A stretch of 64,000 nt of DNA, taken from Anaerolineae bacterium (GTDB lineage Bacteria; Chloroflexota; Anaerolineae; Aggregatilineales; Phototrophicaceae). Under the pieces are notes generated by a model. It saw nothing but the letters and a program-made list of their open reading frames with translations. It did no database searches and was not told the DNA's origin. The position numbers were made by a program, and so were the translations under genes. Shown here piece after piece: positions 25,483 to 34,129 of the stretch (within the stretch, counting starts at the first letter, position 1; the number at the start of each line of letters is the position of its first letter). Location: positions 156,577 through 220,576 of the forward strand of contig JANWYT010000020.1 in NCBI GenBank assembly GCA_025055175.1, in the 5' to 3' direction.

Positions 25483-26255
25483 CGGCGCGCCTGCTGTTCA
25501 TCTTTGTCGACGTAAATCACCTGCGGCTCGTCGTCCTCTTGCGCTTCCGGCAACTTGTACGTGAGCGAGGGCGCGCCTTCGTCGAAGCCCAGAATCTCCG
25601 CCGAGACAATGCGGCGCGTCGGCAGGATGTAATAGACCTTCATGCGCGGTAGCTCATACGCAGCCAGCGTTACAAACTGTTCGCGGGTGAGCGCGAAGCG
25701 TTCCTCACCCACCATCAACCCGTAGAGCGCTTCCATATTGGCAGGGTTAGGGCGCATATCCAGGCGCGCCTGGCCCTCGGCAGCCCGCACGCTGTGGGAC
25801 TCCGCTGCTTCCTTGCGCCTGTTCTGCCGCCGCGTGCTGTAGAACAGCAGCGCGCCAATCATGCCACCAGCTCCGATGACCAAGCCGCCCATGCTCTGGC
25901 CTTCCATCAGCAGGATGATGGCCAAGAAGACGGTCATCCCCAAGAAGATCATCAGCATGAGCCACAAGCTGTCGCCCTCTTCCTTCACGTCCTGATGGAG
26001 CGGGGCGCGCTGCGGATCGGCCAAGCGACCTTCTCTGTTGCTGTCTAGGCTGGCGTAGCTGAAGCCGAAGACTTGGGCCAAGATGCCCTGGTGCAGGCGC
26101 GGCATATCGATAGGTTTGCCCAGTGGCTTGTCTTTGGGCTTGTCCAAGTCGGGCAAGGCGATCCTGCGCTCGTCTGCCAAGGGGTGCGGAGAGGGCGTCG
26201 GCTGGGCAGGTGGGCTGCTGGGTAGGTCGTCGGCGTCGTGGTATTGACGAGTCAT
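25479..26255 (-). CDS. membrane protein with two central hydrophobic segments
   Basis: 258 residues. The first 95 residues are polar, Pro- and Asp/Lys-rich. Two hydrophobic segments, about 97-115 (LWLMLMIFLGMTVFLAIILL) and 122-140 (GGLVIGAGGMIGALLFY), form a hairpin in the membrane, followed by Arg-rich residues and a soluble domain of about 110 residues (ERFALTREQFVTLAAYELPRM in pieces) containing strands such as MKVYYILPTRRIVSAEIL. Both ends would lie in the cytoplasm. I do not recognise the family. A minus-strand GTGTATAAAAT around 26275-26285 is a possible -10 region. Confidence 0.65.
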   Translation of the reverse strand: MTRQYHDADDLPSSPPAQPTPSPHPLADERRIALPDLDKPKDKPLGKPIDMPRLHQGILAQVFGFSYASLDSNREGRLADPQRAPLHQDVKEEGDSLWLMLMIFLGMTVFLAIILLMEGQSMGGLVIGAGGMIGALLFYSTRRQNRRKEAAESHSVRAAEGQARLDMRPNPANMEALYGLMVGEERFALTREQFVTLAAYELPRMKVYYILPTRRIVSAEILGFDEGAPSLTYKLPEAQEDDEPQVIYVDKDEQQARR

Positions 26256-26387
26256 GGCACATTCTCCTGGTCTGCATTTTATACACTCTTGCGCTCATTA
26301 TCTCCCACTCACCAAGCGCGCATACCCCCAGTTCAGGGGGAATCAGGCCAGCCTATGCCGAAACCACACCTTTCACGACGATCTCTC

Positions 26388-26439
26388 TTGCGCAAAGCGA
26401 TGTTTGATGGTATTAATTAAACGAACGGTTGTTTAATTA
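26388..26439 (+). promoter_or_regulatory. promoter and TetR-type operator of the acyl-CoA dehydrogenase gene
   Basis: TTGCGC (26388-26393), 17 bases, then TATTAA (26411-26416) make a plausible sigma-70 promoter. A perfect 9-bp inverted repeat TAATTAAAC-N8-GTTTAATTA spans 26414-26439, overlapping the -10 box and start site. Its centre AACGAACGGTTGTT resembles operators of TetR/AcrR-family regulators that control fatty-acid genes. A repressor bound here would block transcription. The regulator gene is not in the window. Confidence 0.7.
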
Positions 26440-26459
26440 GCTTTTTAGGAGCATTTACG

Positions 26460-27629
26460 ATGGTACACGCCGAACAAGTAGCTGGTGTCTCGTTCGCCTT
26501 GACCGACGAGCAGCTCATGCTGCAAAAGCTGGCCCGCGACTTCGTGGCCAAAGAGATCATCCCTGTCGCGGCGCACTACGACGAAGAAGCCAAGTTCCCC
26601 TACGACATCTTCCACAAGGCCCGCGAAGCTGGCTTGGTCAACACCAACATCCCAGAAGAATACGGTGGTATGGGCGCGTCGCTGGTCGACGAGGTGATCC
26701 TGGCCGAAGAATTCGGCTATGGCTGCACGGGGATCAGCACCAGCATCAGCACCAATGGCCTGGGCGATTTGCCGATCATCATCGCTGGCACGCCTCAGCA
26801 GAAGGCCTACTGGCTGGGCGAGCGCCTGGTGGAACGCGGCGAGCTGGTGAGCTACTGCGTCACCGAGCCTGCTGCTGGCTCTAACGTGGTGGGCATGGAG
26901 AGCCGCGCGGAGAAGGTCGGGCCTAAGTACGTGCTGAACGGCACGAAGACCTTCATCACCAACGCCAGCCACGCCAACTTCTTCACGGTCTTCGCCAAGA
27001 CCAACCCCGCTGCTGGCCACAAGGGCATCTCCTGCTTCATCGTCGAACGCGACATGCCCGGCGTCATCATCAGCAAGAAGTTCGACAAGATGGGTCAGCG
27101 GGCCAGCGACACCGCCCAGATCACCTTCGAGAACGTCGAAATCCCAGAAGAGAACCTGCTCGGCCCAGAAGGCTCTGGCTTCCTGACGGCCATGCGCGTC
27201 TTCGACTACAGTCGCCCAGCGGTGGCTGCCGCTGCTGTCGGCCTGCTGCGCCGCGCGATGGAAGAGTCGATCAAGTATGCCCAAGAACGCGAGACCTTCG
27301 GCCAGCCCATTTGGCAGCACCAGGCCATCGGCCACAAGATCGCTGAGATGGCCATCAACTACGAAGCGGCCCGCCTGCTGGTATTGCAAGCCGCTTGGAT
27401 CGTCGAAGCAGGCCAGCCCAATCCCAAGCTGAGCGCCATCGCCAAGACCTTCGCCGCCGACATGGCCATGAAAGCCACCATCGAAGCCGTGCAAATCTTC
27501 GGGGGCTACGGCTACATGAAGGAATACCCCGTCGAGAAGCTCATGCGCGACGTGAAGGTCTTCCAGATTTACGAAGGCACGAGCGAGATCATGCGCAACA
27601 TCCTGGTGCGCGAAATCTTCCGCAAGTAA
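26460..27629 (+). CDS. acyl-CoA dehydrogenase
   Basis: 389 residues, standard length for the family, with AGGAG nine bases before ATG 26460. It is a flavin enzyme that oxidises acyl-CoA thioesters in beta-oxidation or amino-acid breakdown, passing electrons to ETF. Visible motifs are YGGMGASLVDEV, CVTEPAAGSNV (flavin and substrate loop), GTKTFITNAS, FDKMGQRASDT, and the C-terminal MQIFGGYGY-like IFGGYGYMKEYPVEK and IYEGTSEIMRNI. The catalytic base of short/medium-chain enzymes would be the Glu of YEGTSEI, which is present. It stands alone, without other beta-oxidation genes nearby. Confidence 0.96.
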   Translation: MVHAEQVAGVSFALTDEQLMLQKLARDFVAKEIIPVAAHYDEEAKFPYDIFHKAREAGLVNTNIPEEYGGMGASLVDEVILAEEFGYGCTGISTSISTNGLGDLPIIIAGTPQQKAYWLGERLVERGELVSYCVTEPAAGSNVVGMESRAEKVGPKYVLNGTKTFITNASHANFFTVFAKTNPAAGHKGISCFIVERDMPGVIISKKFDKMGQRASDTAQITFENVEIPEENLLGPEGSGFLTAMRVFDYSRPAVAAAAVGLLRRAMEESIKYAQERETFGQPIWQHQAIGHKIAEMAINYEAARLLVLQAAWIVEAGQPNPKLSAIAKTFAADMAMKATIEAVQIFGGYGYMKEYPVEKLMRDVKVFQIYEGTSEIMRNILVREIFRK

Positions 27630-27670
27630 CCTCAAGCACCTCTGACGACCTGAAACACAGCAGCCTCTGT

Positions 27671-27711
27671 CCAGCTCCCCGTATGCTCAGCGCGTGCGGG
27701 GAGCTGGCTTT
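27671..27711 (+). terminator. hairpin terminator after the acyl-CoA dehydrogenase
   Basis: A perfect 11-bp stem CCAGCTCCCCG (27671-27681) / CGGGGAGCTGG (27697-27707) with a 15-base loop, followed by CTTTCAT. It lies 41 bases after the stop codon. The rest of the gap to 27840 holds no gene. Confidence 0.8.
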
Positions 27712-27840
27712 CATCATTGGTTAAGCCTCAGGCTAACTGTTTTAAGTTTCTTTAAGACTTGTCGAAGGATAGACAGCCCTGCTTATCTCGCGGAGAAAAT
27801 TATGCTTTCATGAAGAAAAGATGAGCAAGGAGACGCCCCT

Positions 27841-28284
27841 ATGAATGGCCACCTCTTGGAGGTTGCCGAAGTCCTCAAGGAGTCCGAGGTCTTCCGCTTA
27901 AGCTGGTTTGACGCGGAGAAGACCATCATCGTGACGGAAATTCTCAAGCCCTGGACGTGGGAGGACGCCTTCGACGTTGTACCGCTGCTCAACCGAATGG
28001 TTGAACAGCAGCCCCACGACGTCTACACCACTTACTATTACCACATCAGGAGCATCGCGCTGCTGCCCAAAGGTGGCATGGCCAACTTGCGTCGCTTGTT
28101 AGAGATTGATCCACCTAACGAGAAGCTGGTGATCTTCGTGCGCCAAGACAACTTGACGCGCCAACTCATGAGCGTGGTCAGCAAGGTCTATGGGCTGAAC
28201 AAGATCATGGGCAAGTATCGCTTCGTGACTAGTTGGCAAGAAGCCATGGCGCAGATTGAGGCGCACAAGGCCCAAGCGACCTGA
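27841..28284 (+). CDS. small STAS-like protein, paralog of the one at 48046
   Basis: 147 residues, no signal peptide or membrane segment. It starts with LLEVAEVLKESEVFRLSWFD, then a strand KTIIVTEI, PWTWEDAF and an alternating helix/strand pattern ending in YRFVTSWQEAMAQIE, consistent with a STAS or SpoIIAA-like fold. By eye well over half the residues are identical to the protein encoded at 48046-48480, with one residue length difference in the central loop. A conserved EIDPPNEKLV..VRQDNLT segment is shared. The role is unknown; in other bacteria such folds regulate sigma-factor antagonists or bind lipids. AAGGAGA lies before the start. Confidence 0.7.
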   Translation: MNGHLLEVAEVLKESEVFRLSWFDAEKTIIVTEILKPWTWEDAFDVVPLLNRMVEQQPHDVYTTYYYHIRSIALLPKGGMANLRRLLEIDPPNEKLVIFVRQDNLTRQLMSVVSKVYGLNKIMGKYRFVTSWQEAMAQIEAHKAQAT

Positions 28285-28439
28285 TAAACGGCACCCACCG
28301 ATCCGCTCAGCGTCAGCCTGATGATGCCCAGGGCAAGACCAGAGCCTGGCTCTAACTTCTCAGGGTCGAGTCCTGCTACGATGGAAGTGTCTGCCCGACA
28401 GCGGCGCAGTCATCCACACCACATCAGGAGCAAAACCCC

Positions 28440-29666
28440 GTGTTCAGCAAAGCCAAGCGCGGCTACGCCTACCCGCGCCAGTTCTGGCTGCTCTGCTCTG
28501 GCGTCCTCATCAACCGCGCCAGTAACAGCATGATTTGGCCTTTCTTGACGATTTACATGGTCACCAAGCTGAGCGTGCCGCTGACGACCGCCGCGCTGCT
28601 GCTCAGCCTGCGCTCGCTGACCGCTATCTTCTCCACCAGCTTGCAAAGTTGGCTGATGGATCGCTTCGGGCGCAAGGGCGTCATCATCGCCAGCTTGTGG
28701 GGGACGGCGCTGGTCTTCCTGGGCATGGCCCAAGCAGGAGCGCTGACGGCTTGGGTGGGGTTGGTGGTGGCGCACGGCCTGGCCCTGCCGGCCCTCACCA
28801 TCGGCGTCAACGCCATGACTGCCGACATGACGCCGCCAGAGCAGCGCCCTGCCGCCTTCGCCCTAGTGCGCACTGTCGCCAACGGCGGCTTCGCCATCGG
28901 CCCGCTGCTGGGCAGCCTGCTGGCGCTGGTCGATTACGCCTGGGCCTTTTACGCCGCAGCGACTGTCTTCGGCGTGTTGGGCCTGCTGATGAGCGCCTTC
29001 ATCAGCGAGACGCGCCCCACCGCCGCGTCTGCACCCGCAGACGAAGTCAAGCCGCGCCTATCTTGGGGTGGCTACGGTCTGATCCTGCGCGACAGGCGCT
29101 TCGTGGCTTTCTGCTTGGCCTTCCTGATGATGGAGATGGGCTACATCCAGTCTTTCAGCATGATGGCCGTCTACGCCAACGCCGTCCACGGCCTGCCCCA
29201 GAGCCAATTCGGCTGGGTCATCACCACCAATGCCCTGCTGGTGGTGCTGCTGCAAACCCCGGTGACGCGCTGGACGCGCTCCTTCCTGCCCTACCGCGTG
29301 CTGGTCTTTGGCGCGCTGGCGATGGCCCTGGGTCTGTGGAGCGTGAGCCTGGGGACGATTCTGCCCCACTTCATGTTCAGCATGGCTCTTATGACTCTGG
29401 GAGAGCTGACTAACAGCCCGCTCGGCCTGGCCATCGTCTCTGAACAAGCGCCCCAGGCTATGCGCGCGCGCTATCTAGGCCTATATGACCTCATGGTGCA
29501 GATCGCTAGCGGGCTGGGGCCAGTGGTGGGTGGTTTGCTGTTCGACCACGTCGCGCCCCAAGCGATGTGGTGGGGGGCGAGCTTTCTGGCCCTGCTGGGC
29601 GCGGTCGGCTTCGCTATGCTAGGGGCGCAGACGAGCCGAGCCAGTGTAAGGCTAGGCGCGGATTGA
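28440..29666 (+). CDS. major facilitator superfamily transporter
   Basis: 408 residues from a GTG at 28440 with AGGAG nine bases upstream. Twelve hydrophobic segments are visible in two halves. The loop after helix two has the MFS signature in LMDRFGRKGVIIAS, and an antiporter-like GPLLGSLLALV occurs in helix five. It resembles drug/H+ antiporters of the MDR type (DHA1), but neither substrate nor direction can be read from sequence. The HMA-domain gene follows 55 bases later on the same strand, which may or may not imply metal export. Confidence 0.9.
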   Translation: MFSKAKRGYAYPRQFWLLCSGVLINRASNSMIWPFLTIYMVTKLSVPLTTAALLLSLRSLTAIFSTSLQSWLMDRFGRKGVIIASLWGTALVFLGMAQAGALTAWVGLVVAHGLALPALTIGVNAMTADMTPPEQRPAAFALVRTVANGGFAIGPLLGSLLALVDYAWAFYAAATVFGVLGLLMSAFISETRPTAASAPADEVKPRLSWGGYGLILRDRRFVAFCLAFLMMEMGYIQSFSMMAVYANAVHGLPQSQFGWVITTNALLVVLLQTPVTRWTRSFLPYRVLVFGALAMALGLWSVSLGTILPHFMFSMALMTLGELTNSPLGLAIVSEQAPQAMRARYLGLYDLMVQIASGLGPVVGGLLFDHVAPQAMWWGASFLALLGAVGFAMLGAQTSRASVRLGAD

Positions 29667-29721
29667 GCGTCCACAGACTAGATGTAGATACCACCTGAGG
29701 TCATCGTAGCAGGAGACTGTC

Positions 29722-29928
29722 ATGCAGACCAAGACATTTCGTGTGCCGAATATCGGCTGTGGCGGTTGTGTGCGCACCATTGAGAGCGAATTAGGCCAGA
29801 TGTCGGGCATTGCTCAAGTGCGGGGCGAAGTCGCCAGCAAGCAGGTGACGGTGGTCTACGATGCTCCGGCCACCTGGGAAGCCATCGTCGCCAAGTTGAA
29901 GGAACTGGACTATCCACCGACAGAGTAG
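29722..29928 (+). CDS. HMA-domain metal-binding protein (CopZ-like)
   Basis: 68 residues forming one heavy-metal-associated domain. The metal site is CxxC as CGGC at residues 13-16 in VPNIGCGGCVRTIE, followed by a helix with LGQMSGIAQV, strand VTVVYD and the WEAIVAKLKELDYPP ending. Such proteins carry Cu(I) or similar metals to P-type ATPases. The Met that usually precedes the first Cys (MxCxxC) is Ile here, which may alter metal preference. AGGAGA lies upstream of ATG 29722. No P-type ATPase is in the window. Confidence 0.9.
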   Translation: MQTKTFRVPNIGCGGCVRTIESELGQMSGIAQVRGEVASKQVTVVYDAPATWEAIVAKLKELDYPPTE

Positions 29929-30051
29929 GACAGCTCATACTCCTTGGTGAAGAGCTGGCGCTCGCCAGCATCTAGCAAAACTTTAATTGCCCTTGAAGTT
30001 CCGACCGTGTATTATAAAAAATTGCCCTCGCTATCTTTGTCGGAGGCCATC

Positions 30052-30927
30052 ATGGGCAATCCATCGCTTCAGGAACTCATCGACGCGCTCAATAGCAGCA
30101 ATCACGACCAGCAGCAGAGCGCCGCGATCGAACTCGTGGAATACGAAGGCGAAGTCTTGCCTTTGCTGCTAGAAGCTCTATACAACGCTGGCCCTGGGGC
30201 AGCTCTGGCGGCCTGGGCGCTGGGGACGCGCGGCGATGCCAAAGCCGTGCCTGGGCTGGCGGCAGCCTTTCCTGATGTCGCGCCTGACGTCCAGGTGGCC
30301 ATCGCCAAAGCCCTGGGCGAGCTGAACGCCAACGACGATGAAACAGTGCGCTTGTTGGTACGAGCGGCGAGCAACTCACGCGGTGAACTGCGCCTGGCCT
30401 GCCTGACTGCGCTAGGCTGGCTGGGCAACTCCTCGGCAGTTGAGCCGTTGCTGAGCCTACTGGATGATCCTGACTCGGAGACGCGCATTGCCACCTCCGA
30501 GACGCTGGCCAAGCTAGGAGACAGGCGCGCCGTGCCACCTCTTATCAACCACCTGGACGACGTCAACGTCTGGGTGCGCCAGCGCGCGGCCCACGCCCTG
30601 GGCAAGCTGCGCGCTCAGGAAGCCTTCGCAGCTCTAGTCCAGGCCCTACAAGATGAGAACGAGTGGATACGCCAAGCCGCAGCCCTGGCCCTGGGCGAAC
30701 TCGGCAATTGCGAAGCTGTGCCGCTGCTCATCAAGCACCTACAGGATGAGAGCCATCTCATGCGCCGCGTCACTGTCATGGCCCTGAGCATGTTGGGCAA
30801 TGATGAGGCCATTCAAGCGCTGGTCAGTGCGCTGGCCGACCCCAGCGACGACGTCGTTGAAGCAGCTGATGCAGCACTGGCGCGCTTGGGCTATAGCGTA
30901 AACGATGAAACGAGCGACGCCGATTAA
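30052..30927 (+). CDS. HEAT-repeat protein
   Basis: 291 residues from ATG 30052, which has GGAGG four bases upstream; a longer frame from 29944 crosses the promoter region. After a short N-terminal helix pair the protein is made of about eight HEAT or PBS-lyase-type repeats of about 31 residues, such as SAVEPLLSLLDDPDSETRIATSETLAKLGDRRAVPPL in pieces and EAVPLLIKHLQDESHLMRRVTVMALSMLG in pieces. It should form a superhelical scaffold in the cytoplasm. No lyase catalytic residues are assigned. The partner is unknown. A TATAAA at 30013-30018 may be its -10 box. It overlaps the converging lipoprotein gene by four bases. Confidence 0.87.
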   Translation: MGNPSLQELIDALNSSNHDQQQSAAIELVEYEGEVLPLLLEALYNAGPGAALAAWALGTRGDAKAVPGLAAAFPDVAPDVQVAIAKALGELNANDDETVRLLVRAASNSRGELRLACLTALGWLGNSSAVEPLLSLLDDPDSETRIATSETLAKLGDRRAVPPLINHLDDVNVWVRQRAAHALGKLRAQEAFAALVQALQDENEWIRQAAALALGELGNCEAVPLLIKHLQDESHLMRRVTVMALSMLGNDEAIQALVSALADPSDDVVEAADAALARLGYSVNDETSDAD

Positions 30928-31775
30928 CGACCATGCACCTGCAAGACGTGATAGATGTTGTCTCCCACTTGAGGGATGATTTCTAGCTCTAGCTGCCAGC
31001 TCTCTTCTACTTGGAGCGCTTCCGGCCGTTCTTTAATGCGGTATCCCACCACTTCGTTGCGAACGTTGAGTAGGGTAGCGCTGGCGCTGGCCCGCACAGC
31101 CCGCCGACCGGTGTTGCGGACGAGAGCGCTCAGGTTGTAGCGCCCGTCTTTGAAGAAAGCACGTTCATCAGAGACTGCCAGGCTTGGGCCTGGTTGACGT
31201 TCCACCTGAGCCGATTCCACCACCAGCCACGCGAGGGGCGCTTGGTGCAGCTCCTCTGGTGAGCGTTCTGCGCCACTCCACTGCACTCGATAGGGCGCGA
31301 ATCCCTGGCCGTCGATGCGCTGCTGCTCCAGCGTGACGCGCTGTACCGCCACTTCTTGCCCATTTTGAGCCAGAAGACGGGCCAGCAGCACCACATCGCG
31401 CGCGGCACGGGGCGATAAGTTATCGACGCGGCCCAGGCATATCCAGCCTGAAGCGCCCTGAGGATAGCAGGTGGGCGGCTGTGGAATGAGGTTGAGGGTG
31501 GGATCAGGCGGATAGGCTCGCGTCTTGACAGGCTGGAGGAAGTCCTGTGACGGCGAAGCGCCGGCGGCCACTGTCAAGGCCAGGCGCGACGCGGGCAGCG
31601 TCGGAGCGATCAAGGTTTGCATGTCGACCACCGTCAAAGTGACGGCAGGGTAGAGGCGCGTGCTGCTGGTAGGCGTCGTCACTAGCGAAGGCGCACAGCC
31701 CATCAGGGCCAGCAGCAAGCTGAGCAACACCATCAGCCCAAAAGCTTGGATGACTAGATGAATCAGAGCAGGCAT
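30924..31775 (-). CDS. lipoprotein with FxLYD-like beta domains
   Basis: 283 residues from ATG 31775; an upstream start at 31820 is less likely because this ATG gives a clean signal peptide. A hydrophobic run (LMVLLSLLLALMGC) ends in a lipobox Cys, so it is lipid-anchored outside. The rest is beta-rich, with two similar units: WICLGRVDNLSPRAARDVVLLARL and YNLSALVRNTGRRAVRASASATLLN in pieces, both of the pattern seen in FxLYD or CARDB-like adhesion folds. No enzymatic motif is seen. Role unknown; it could stabilise a surface complex. The promoter region 31776-31860 is shared with pncC. Confidence 0.75.
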   Translation of the reverse strand: MPALIHLVIQAFGLMVLLSLLLALMGCAPSLVTTPTSSTRLYPAVTLTVVDMQTLIAPTLPASRLALTVAAGASPSQDFLQPVKTRAYPPDPTLNLIPQPPTCYPQGASGWICLGRVDNLSPRAARDVVLLARLLAQNGQEVAVQRVTLEQQRIDGQGFAPYRVQWSGAERSPEELHQAPLAWLVVESAQVERQPGPSLAVSDERAFFKDGRYNLSALVRNTGRRAVRASASATLLNVRNEVVGYRIKERPEALQVEESWQLELEIIPQVGDNIYHVLQVHGR

Positions 31776-31860
31776 AGAACGTCCCAATAATTGGCGTATA
31801 ATGTAACGGACGTAATTCAAGTATAACCTAAAATGGCCACTATGCTAGAAAGTGCTTCAG

Positions 31861-32367
31861 ATGATCCAGCCTGATCTGGCGCTGGCGCGCCAACTCGGTG
31901 CGGCGCTGAGCCAGCGCCGCCAAACCGTCTGCGCCGCCGAGTCTTGCACGGGTGGGCTGTTCACCAGCACCCTGACGGACATCGACGGCAGCTCGGCTTA
32001 CGTGCTAGGCGGAGTCGTCAGCTACAGCAACGCCGCCAAGCAAATCGTGTTGGGCGTGCCAGAAGCGACGCTGATCGCGCATGGCGCGGTCAGCCCACAG
32101 ACCGTCGAAGCGATGGCCCAGGGAGCGCTGCGCCTGTTCCTGGCGGACTGGGCTGTCGCCATCAGCGGCATTGCCGGCCCAGGCGGCAGCACGCCAGAGA
32201 AGCCTGTCGGCTTGGTCTACATCGCCTGTGTTGGGATGGGGCGCGTGCAGGTGGCTCGTCATCAGTGGTCATACGACCGCCTGGGCAACAAAGCAGCCAG
32301 CGTCAACGCGGCGCTGGCCATGCTCTATCACGCGATCCACGACGACCAAGAGAGACACGACTCATGA
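31861..32367 (+). CDS. pncC: nicotinamide-nucleotide amidase (CinA C-terminal domain)
   Basis: 168 residues from ATG 31861 (GTG at 31852 also possible). It is the stand-alone CinA C-terminal domain that deamidates nicotinamide mononucleotide in NAD salvage. Signature stretches are TVCAAESCTGGLFTS (nucleophilic Ser and Cys-Thr-Gly-Gly), GGVVSYSNAAK, GAVSPQTVEAMA and AISGIAGPGGSTPEKPVG. There is no N-terminal MocF-like domain, as in many short PncC proteins. The stop overlaps the start of the M24 peptidase by ATGA. Confidence 0.94.
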   Translation: MIQPDLALARQLGAALSQRRQTVCAAESCTGGLFTSTLTDIDGSSAYVLGGVVSYSNAAKQIVLGVPEATLIAHGAVSPQTVEAMAQGALRLFLADWAVAISGIAGPGGSTPEKPVGLVYIACVGMGRVQVARHQWSYDRLGNKAASVNAALAMLYHAIHDDQERHDS

Positions 32368-33596
32368 GAGCAGACCTAGATACGTTGATGGCTGAACGCA
32401 AGCTGGATGCTATCCTCGTCGGCGGCGGCGAGCAGTACAACGACGTCCGCGACTACCTGAGCTATGGGGCGCGCATCACAGGCGGGCTGATCGTCAAGCG
32501 CCGCGACCACGCTCCGCTGCTGACCGTCAGCGGCATGGAACTAGACGAAGCGCGCAAGAGCGGCCTAGAATGCACGACCTATGCCGAGATGGGCTTCTAC
32601 GATCTGCTCCAAGAGACAGACGATCGCTTGCTGGTGGAAGCGCGCCTGTGGGGGCGGGCGCTGGCGCGCGCGGGCCTGGAGCGCGGTCGCGTCGGCTTGT
32701 ATGGCACGGACGCCATTCATGTCATCCTGGCGCTGTACCAGCGCCTGTGCGCTGAACTGCCCCAATACGACTTCGTAGGAGATGACCACAAGATCAGCCT
32801 GTTTCAGGCTGCCTTCCTGACCAAAGACGCCGAGGAGATGGCTCGCGTGCGCTCTGTAGCTCAGCGCACCGACGAAGTCCTGCGCGCCACTTGGGATTTC
32901 ATCGCCAAACACCGCGCTGCCGACGATGAGCGCGTGGTAGACGATCAGGGCCAGGCCCTCACCGTCGGCCAAGTGAAGAGCTTCGTGCGGGCAGCGCTCT
33001 TGGCGCGCGGCCTGGAAGACACAGGCATGATCTTTGCTCAGGGGCGCGACGCCGGCTTCCCCCATAGTCGCGGCCAGGACGATCAGGCCCTTAAGGTGGG
33101 TCAGGCCATCGTCTTCGACCTGTTCCCACGCGAATTAGGCGGTGGCTATCATCACGACATGACGCGCACCTGGTGCATTAACTTCGCGCCACCTGCCGTG
33201 CAGCAGGCCTACGATCAGGTCATGCAAGCCTTCAACCGCGCCCTAGAAGCTTATGCCCTGGGCAAGCCTACTCATTTGCTGCAAGAAGTCGTCCTAGACA
33301 CCTTTGAAGCACAAGGTCATCCTACCCTGCGCAGCGATCCCAAGACCATGTGCGGCTACGTCCACAGCTTGGGGCATGGCCTGGGCCTGAACGTCCACGA
33401 GCGACCGTCCATCACACACCTGCGCAAAGACGACGTATTCCAAGTCGGCAACCTCATCACGATTGAGCCAGGCCTGTACTATCCAGAGGATGGATACGGC
33501 GTGCGCGTGGAAGACACCTTCTTCATCGACGAATCAGGCGCGCTGCTCTCGCTCACGCCCTTCCCCAAAGACCTCATCTTGCCCCTGAAGGGCTGA
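32364..33596 (+). CDS. Xaa-Pro peptidase-like protein, family M24
   Basis: 410 residues from the ATG overlapping pncC; a longer frame upstream is antisense-like sequence in pncC and is rejected. The C-terminal pita-bread domain carries the full dinuclear metal set: Asp in VFDLFPRE, Asp in HHDMTRTW, His in LGHGLGLNVHE, Glu in TIEPGLYYP and Glu in VRVEDTFF. The N-terminal domain (YNDVRDYLSYGA) is of the creatinase/prolidase type. It should cleave X-Pro peptides in the cytoplasm. Located between pncC and dtd in a tight operon. Confidence 0.94.
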   Translation: MRADLDTLMAERKLDAILVGGGEQYNDVRDYLSYGARITGGLIVKRRDHAPLLTVSGMELDEARKSGLECTTYAEMGFYDLLQETDDRLLVEARLWGRALARAGLERGRVGLYGTDAIHVILALYQRLCAELPQYDFVGDDHKISLFQAAFLTKDAEEMARVRSVAQRTDEVLRATWDFIAKHRAADDERVVDDQGQALTVGQVKSFVRAALLARGLEDTGMIFAQGRDAGFPHSRGQDDQALKVGQAIVFDLFPRELGGGYHHDMTRTWCINFAPPAVQQAYDQVMQAFNRALEAYALGKPTHLLQEVVLDTFEAQGHPTLRSDPKTMCGYVHSLGHGLGLNVHERPSITHLRKDDVFQVGNLITIEPGLYYPEDGYGVRVEDTFFIDESGALLSLTPFPKDLILPLKG

Positions 33597-33599
33597 GCC

Positions 33600-34049
33600 G
33601 TGCGCCTGCTCTTACAGCGCGTCAGCCAGGCGCAGGTCGTCGTCGGAGACGAAGTCGTGGGCCAGGTGGGGCTGGGCTATCTGGCTTTGCTGGGCGTCAC
33701 CCACGGCGACTCCCAAGCCGAAGTGGACAAGCTGGCTCACAAGCTGGTGAACCTGCGCGTCTTCGACGATGAGCGAGGCAAGCTGAACTTGTCGCTGCTG
33801 GACGTAGGCGGTGGGGTGTTGCTGGTGTCGCAGTTCACGCTCTACGCCAATGCGCGCGGCGGCAGGCGGCCCGACTTCTTGGCGGCTGCCCGTCCCGAAC
33901 ATGCCGAGCCGCTGGTGCAGGCCTTTGCGGCGCGCCTGCGCGCCCTGGGCGTGCAGCACGTGGAACAGGGACGCTTCGGAGCGGCTATGCGCGTCAGCCT
34001 GACCAACGAAGGCCCGGTGACGTTGTGGTTAGACAGCGCTGAACTGTGA
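33600..34049 (+). CDS. dtd: D-aminoacyl-tRNA deacylase
   Basis: 149 residues, standard Dtd length, from a GTG three bases after the M24 stop. It hydrolyses D-aminoacyl-tRNA for proofreading. Key motifs are the N-terminal [13 protein letters not shown], the catalytic SQFTLYA with its Ser-Gln pair, and the cross-subunit Gly-cisPro element in [10 protein letters not shown]. All are intact. It ends the pncC-M24-dtd operon. Confidence 0.97.
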   Translation: MRLLLQRVSQAQVVVGDEVVGQVGLGYLALLGVTHGDSQAEVDKLAHKLVNLRVFDDERGKLNLSLLDVGGGVLLVSQFTLYANARGGRRPDFLAAARPEHAEPLVQAFAARLRALGVQHVEQGRFGAAMRVSLTNEGPVTLWLDSAEL

Positions 34050-34088
34050 AATCGGCCGAAGTGCGCCATCGCGCCTCGATTTTCATGT

Positions 34089-34094
34089 TACAAT
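34089..34094 (+). promoter_or_regulatory. -10 box of the second kinase gene
   Basis: TACAAT 36 bases upstream of ATG 34130, followed by a GC-rich leader with an AAGAAGTCTTC-type dyad. No canonical -35 is visible. Confidence 0.45.
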
Positions 34095-34129
34095 AACACC
34101 GTGAGGCGAAGAAGTCTTCGGGTGGTGGC

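Noticed and set aside
26445..27635. 396-codon open frame antisense to the acyl-CoA dehydrogenase gene
   Set aside because: It mirrors a well-conserved gene, has no own ribosome site or recognisable domain, and arises from the high GC codon bias.
31944..32363. N-terminal extension of the M24 peptidase frame
   Set aside because: It lies inside pncC in another frame; the ATGA overlap start at 32364 fits the family N-terminus.
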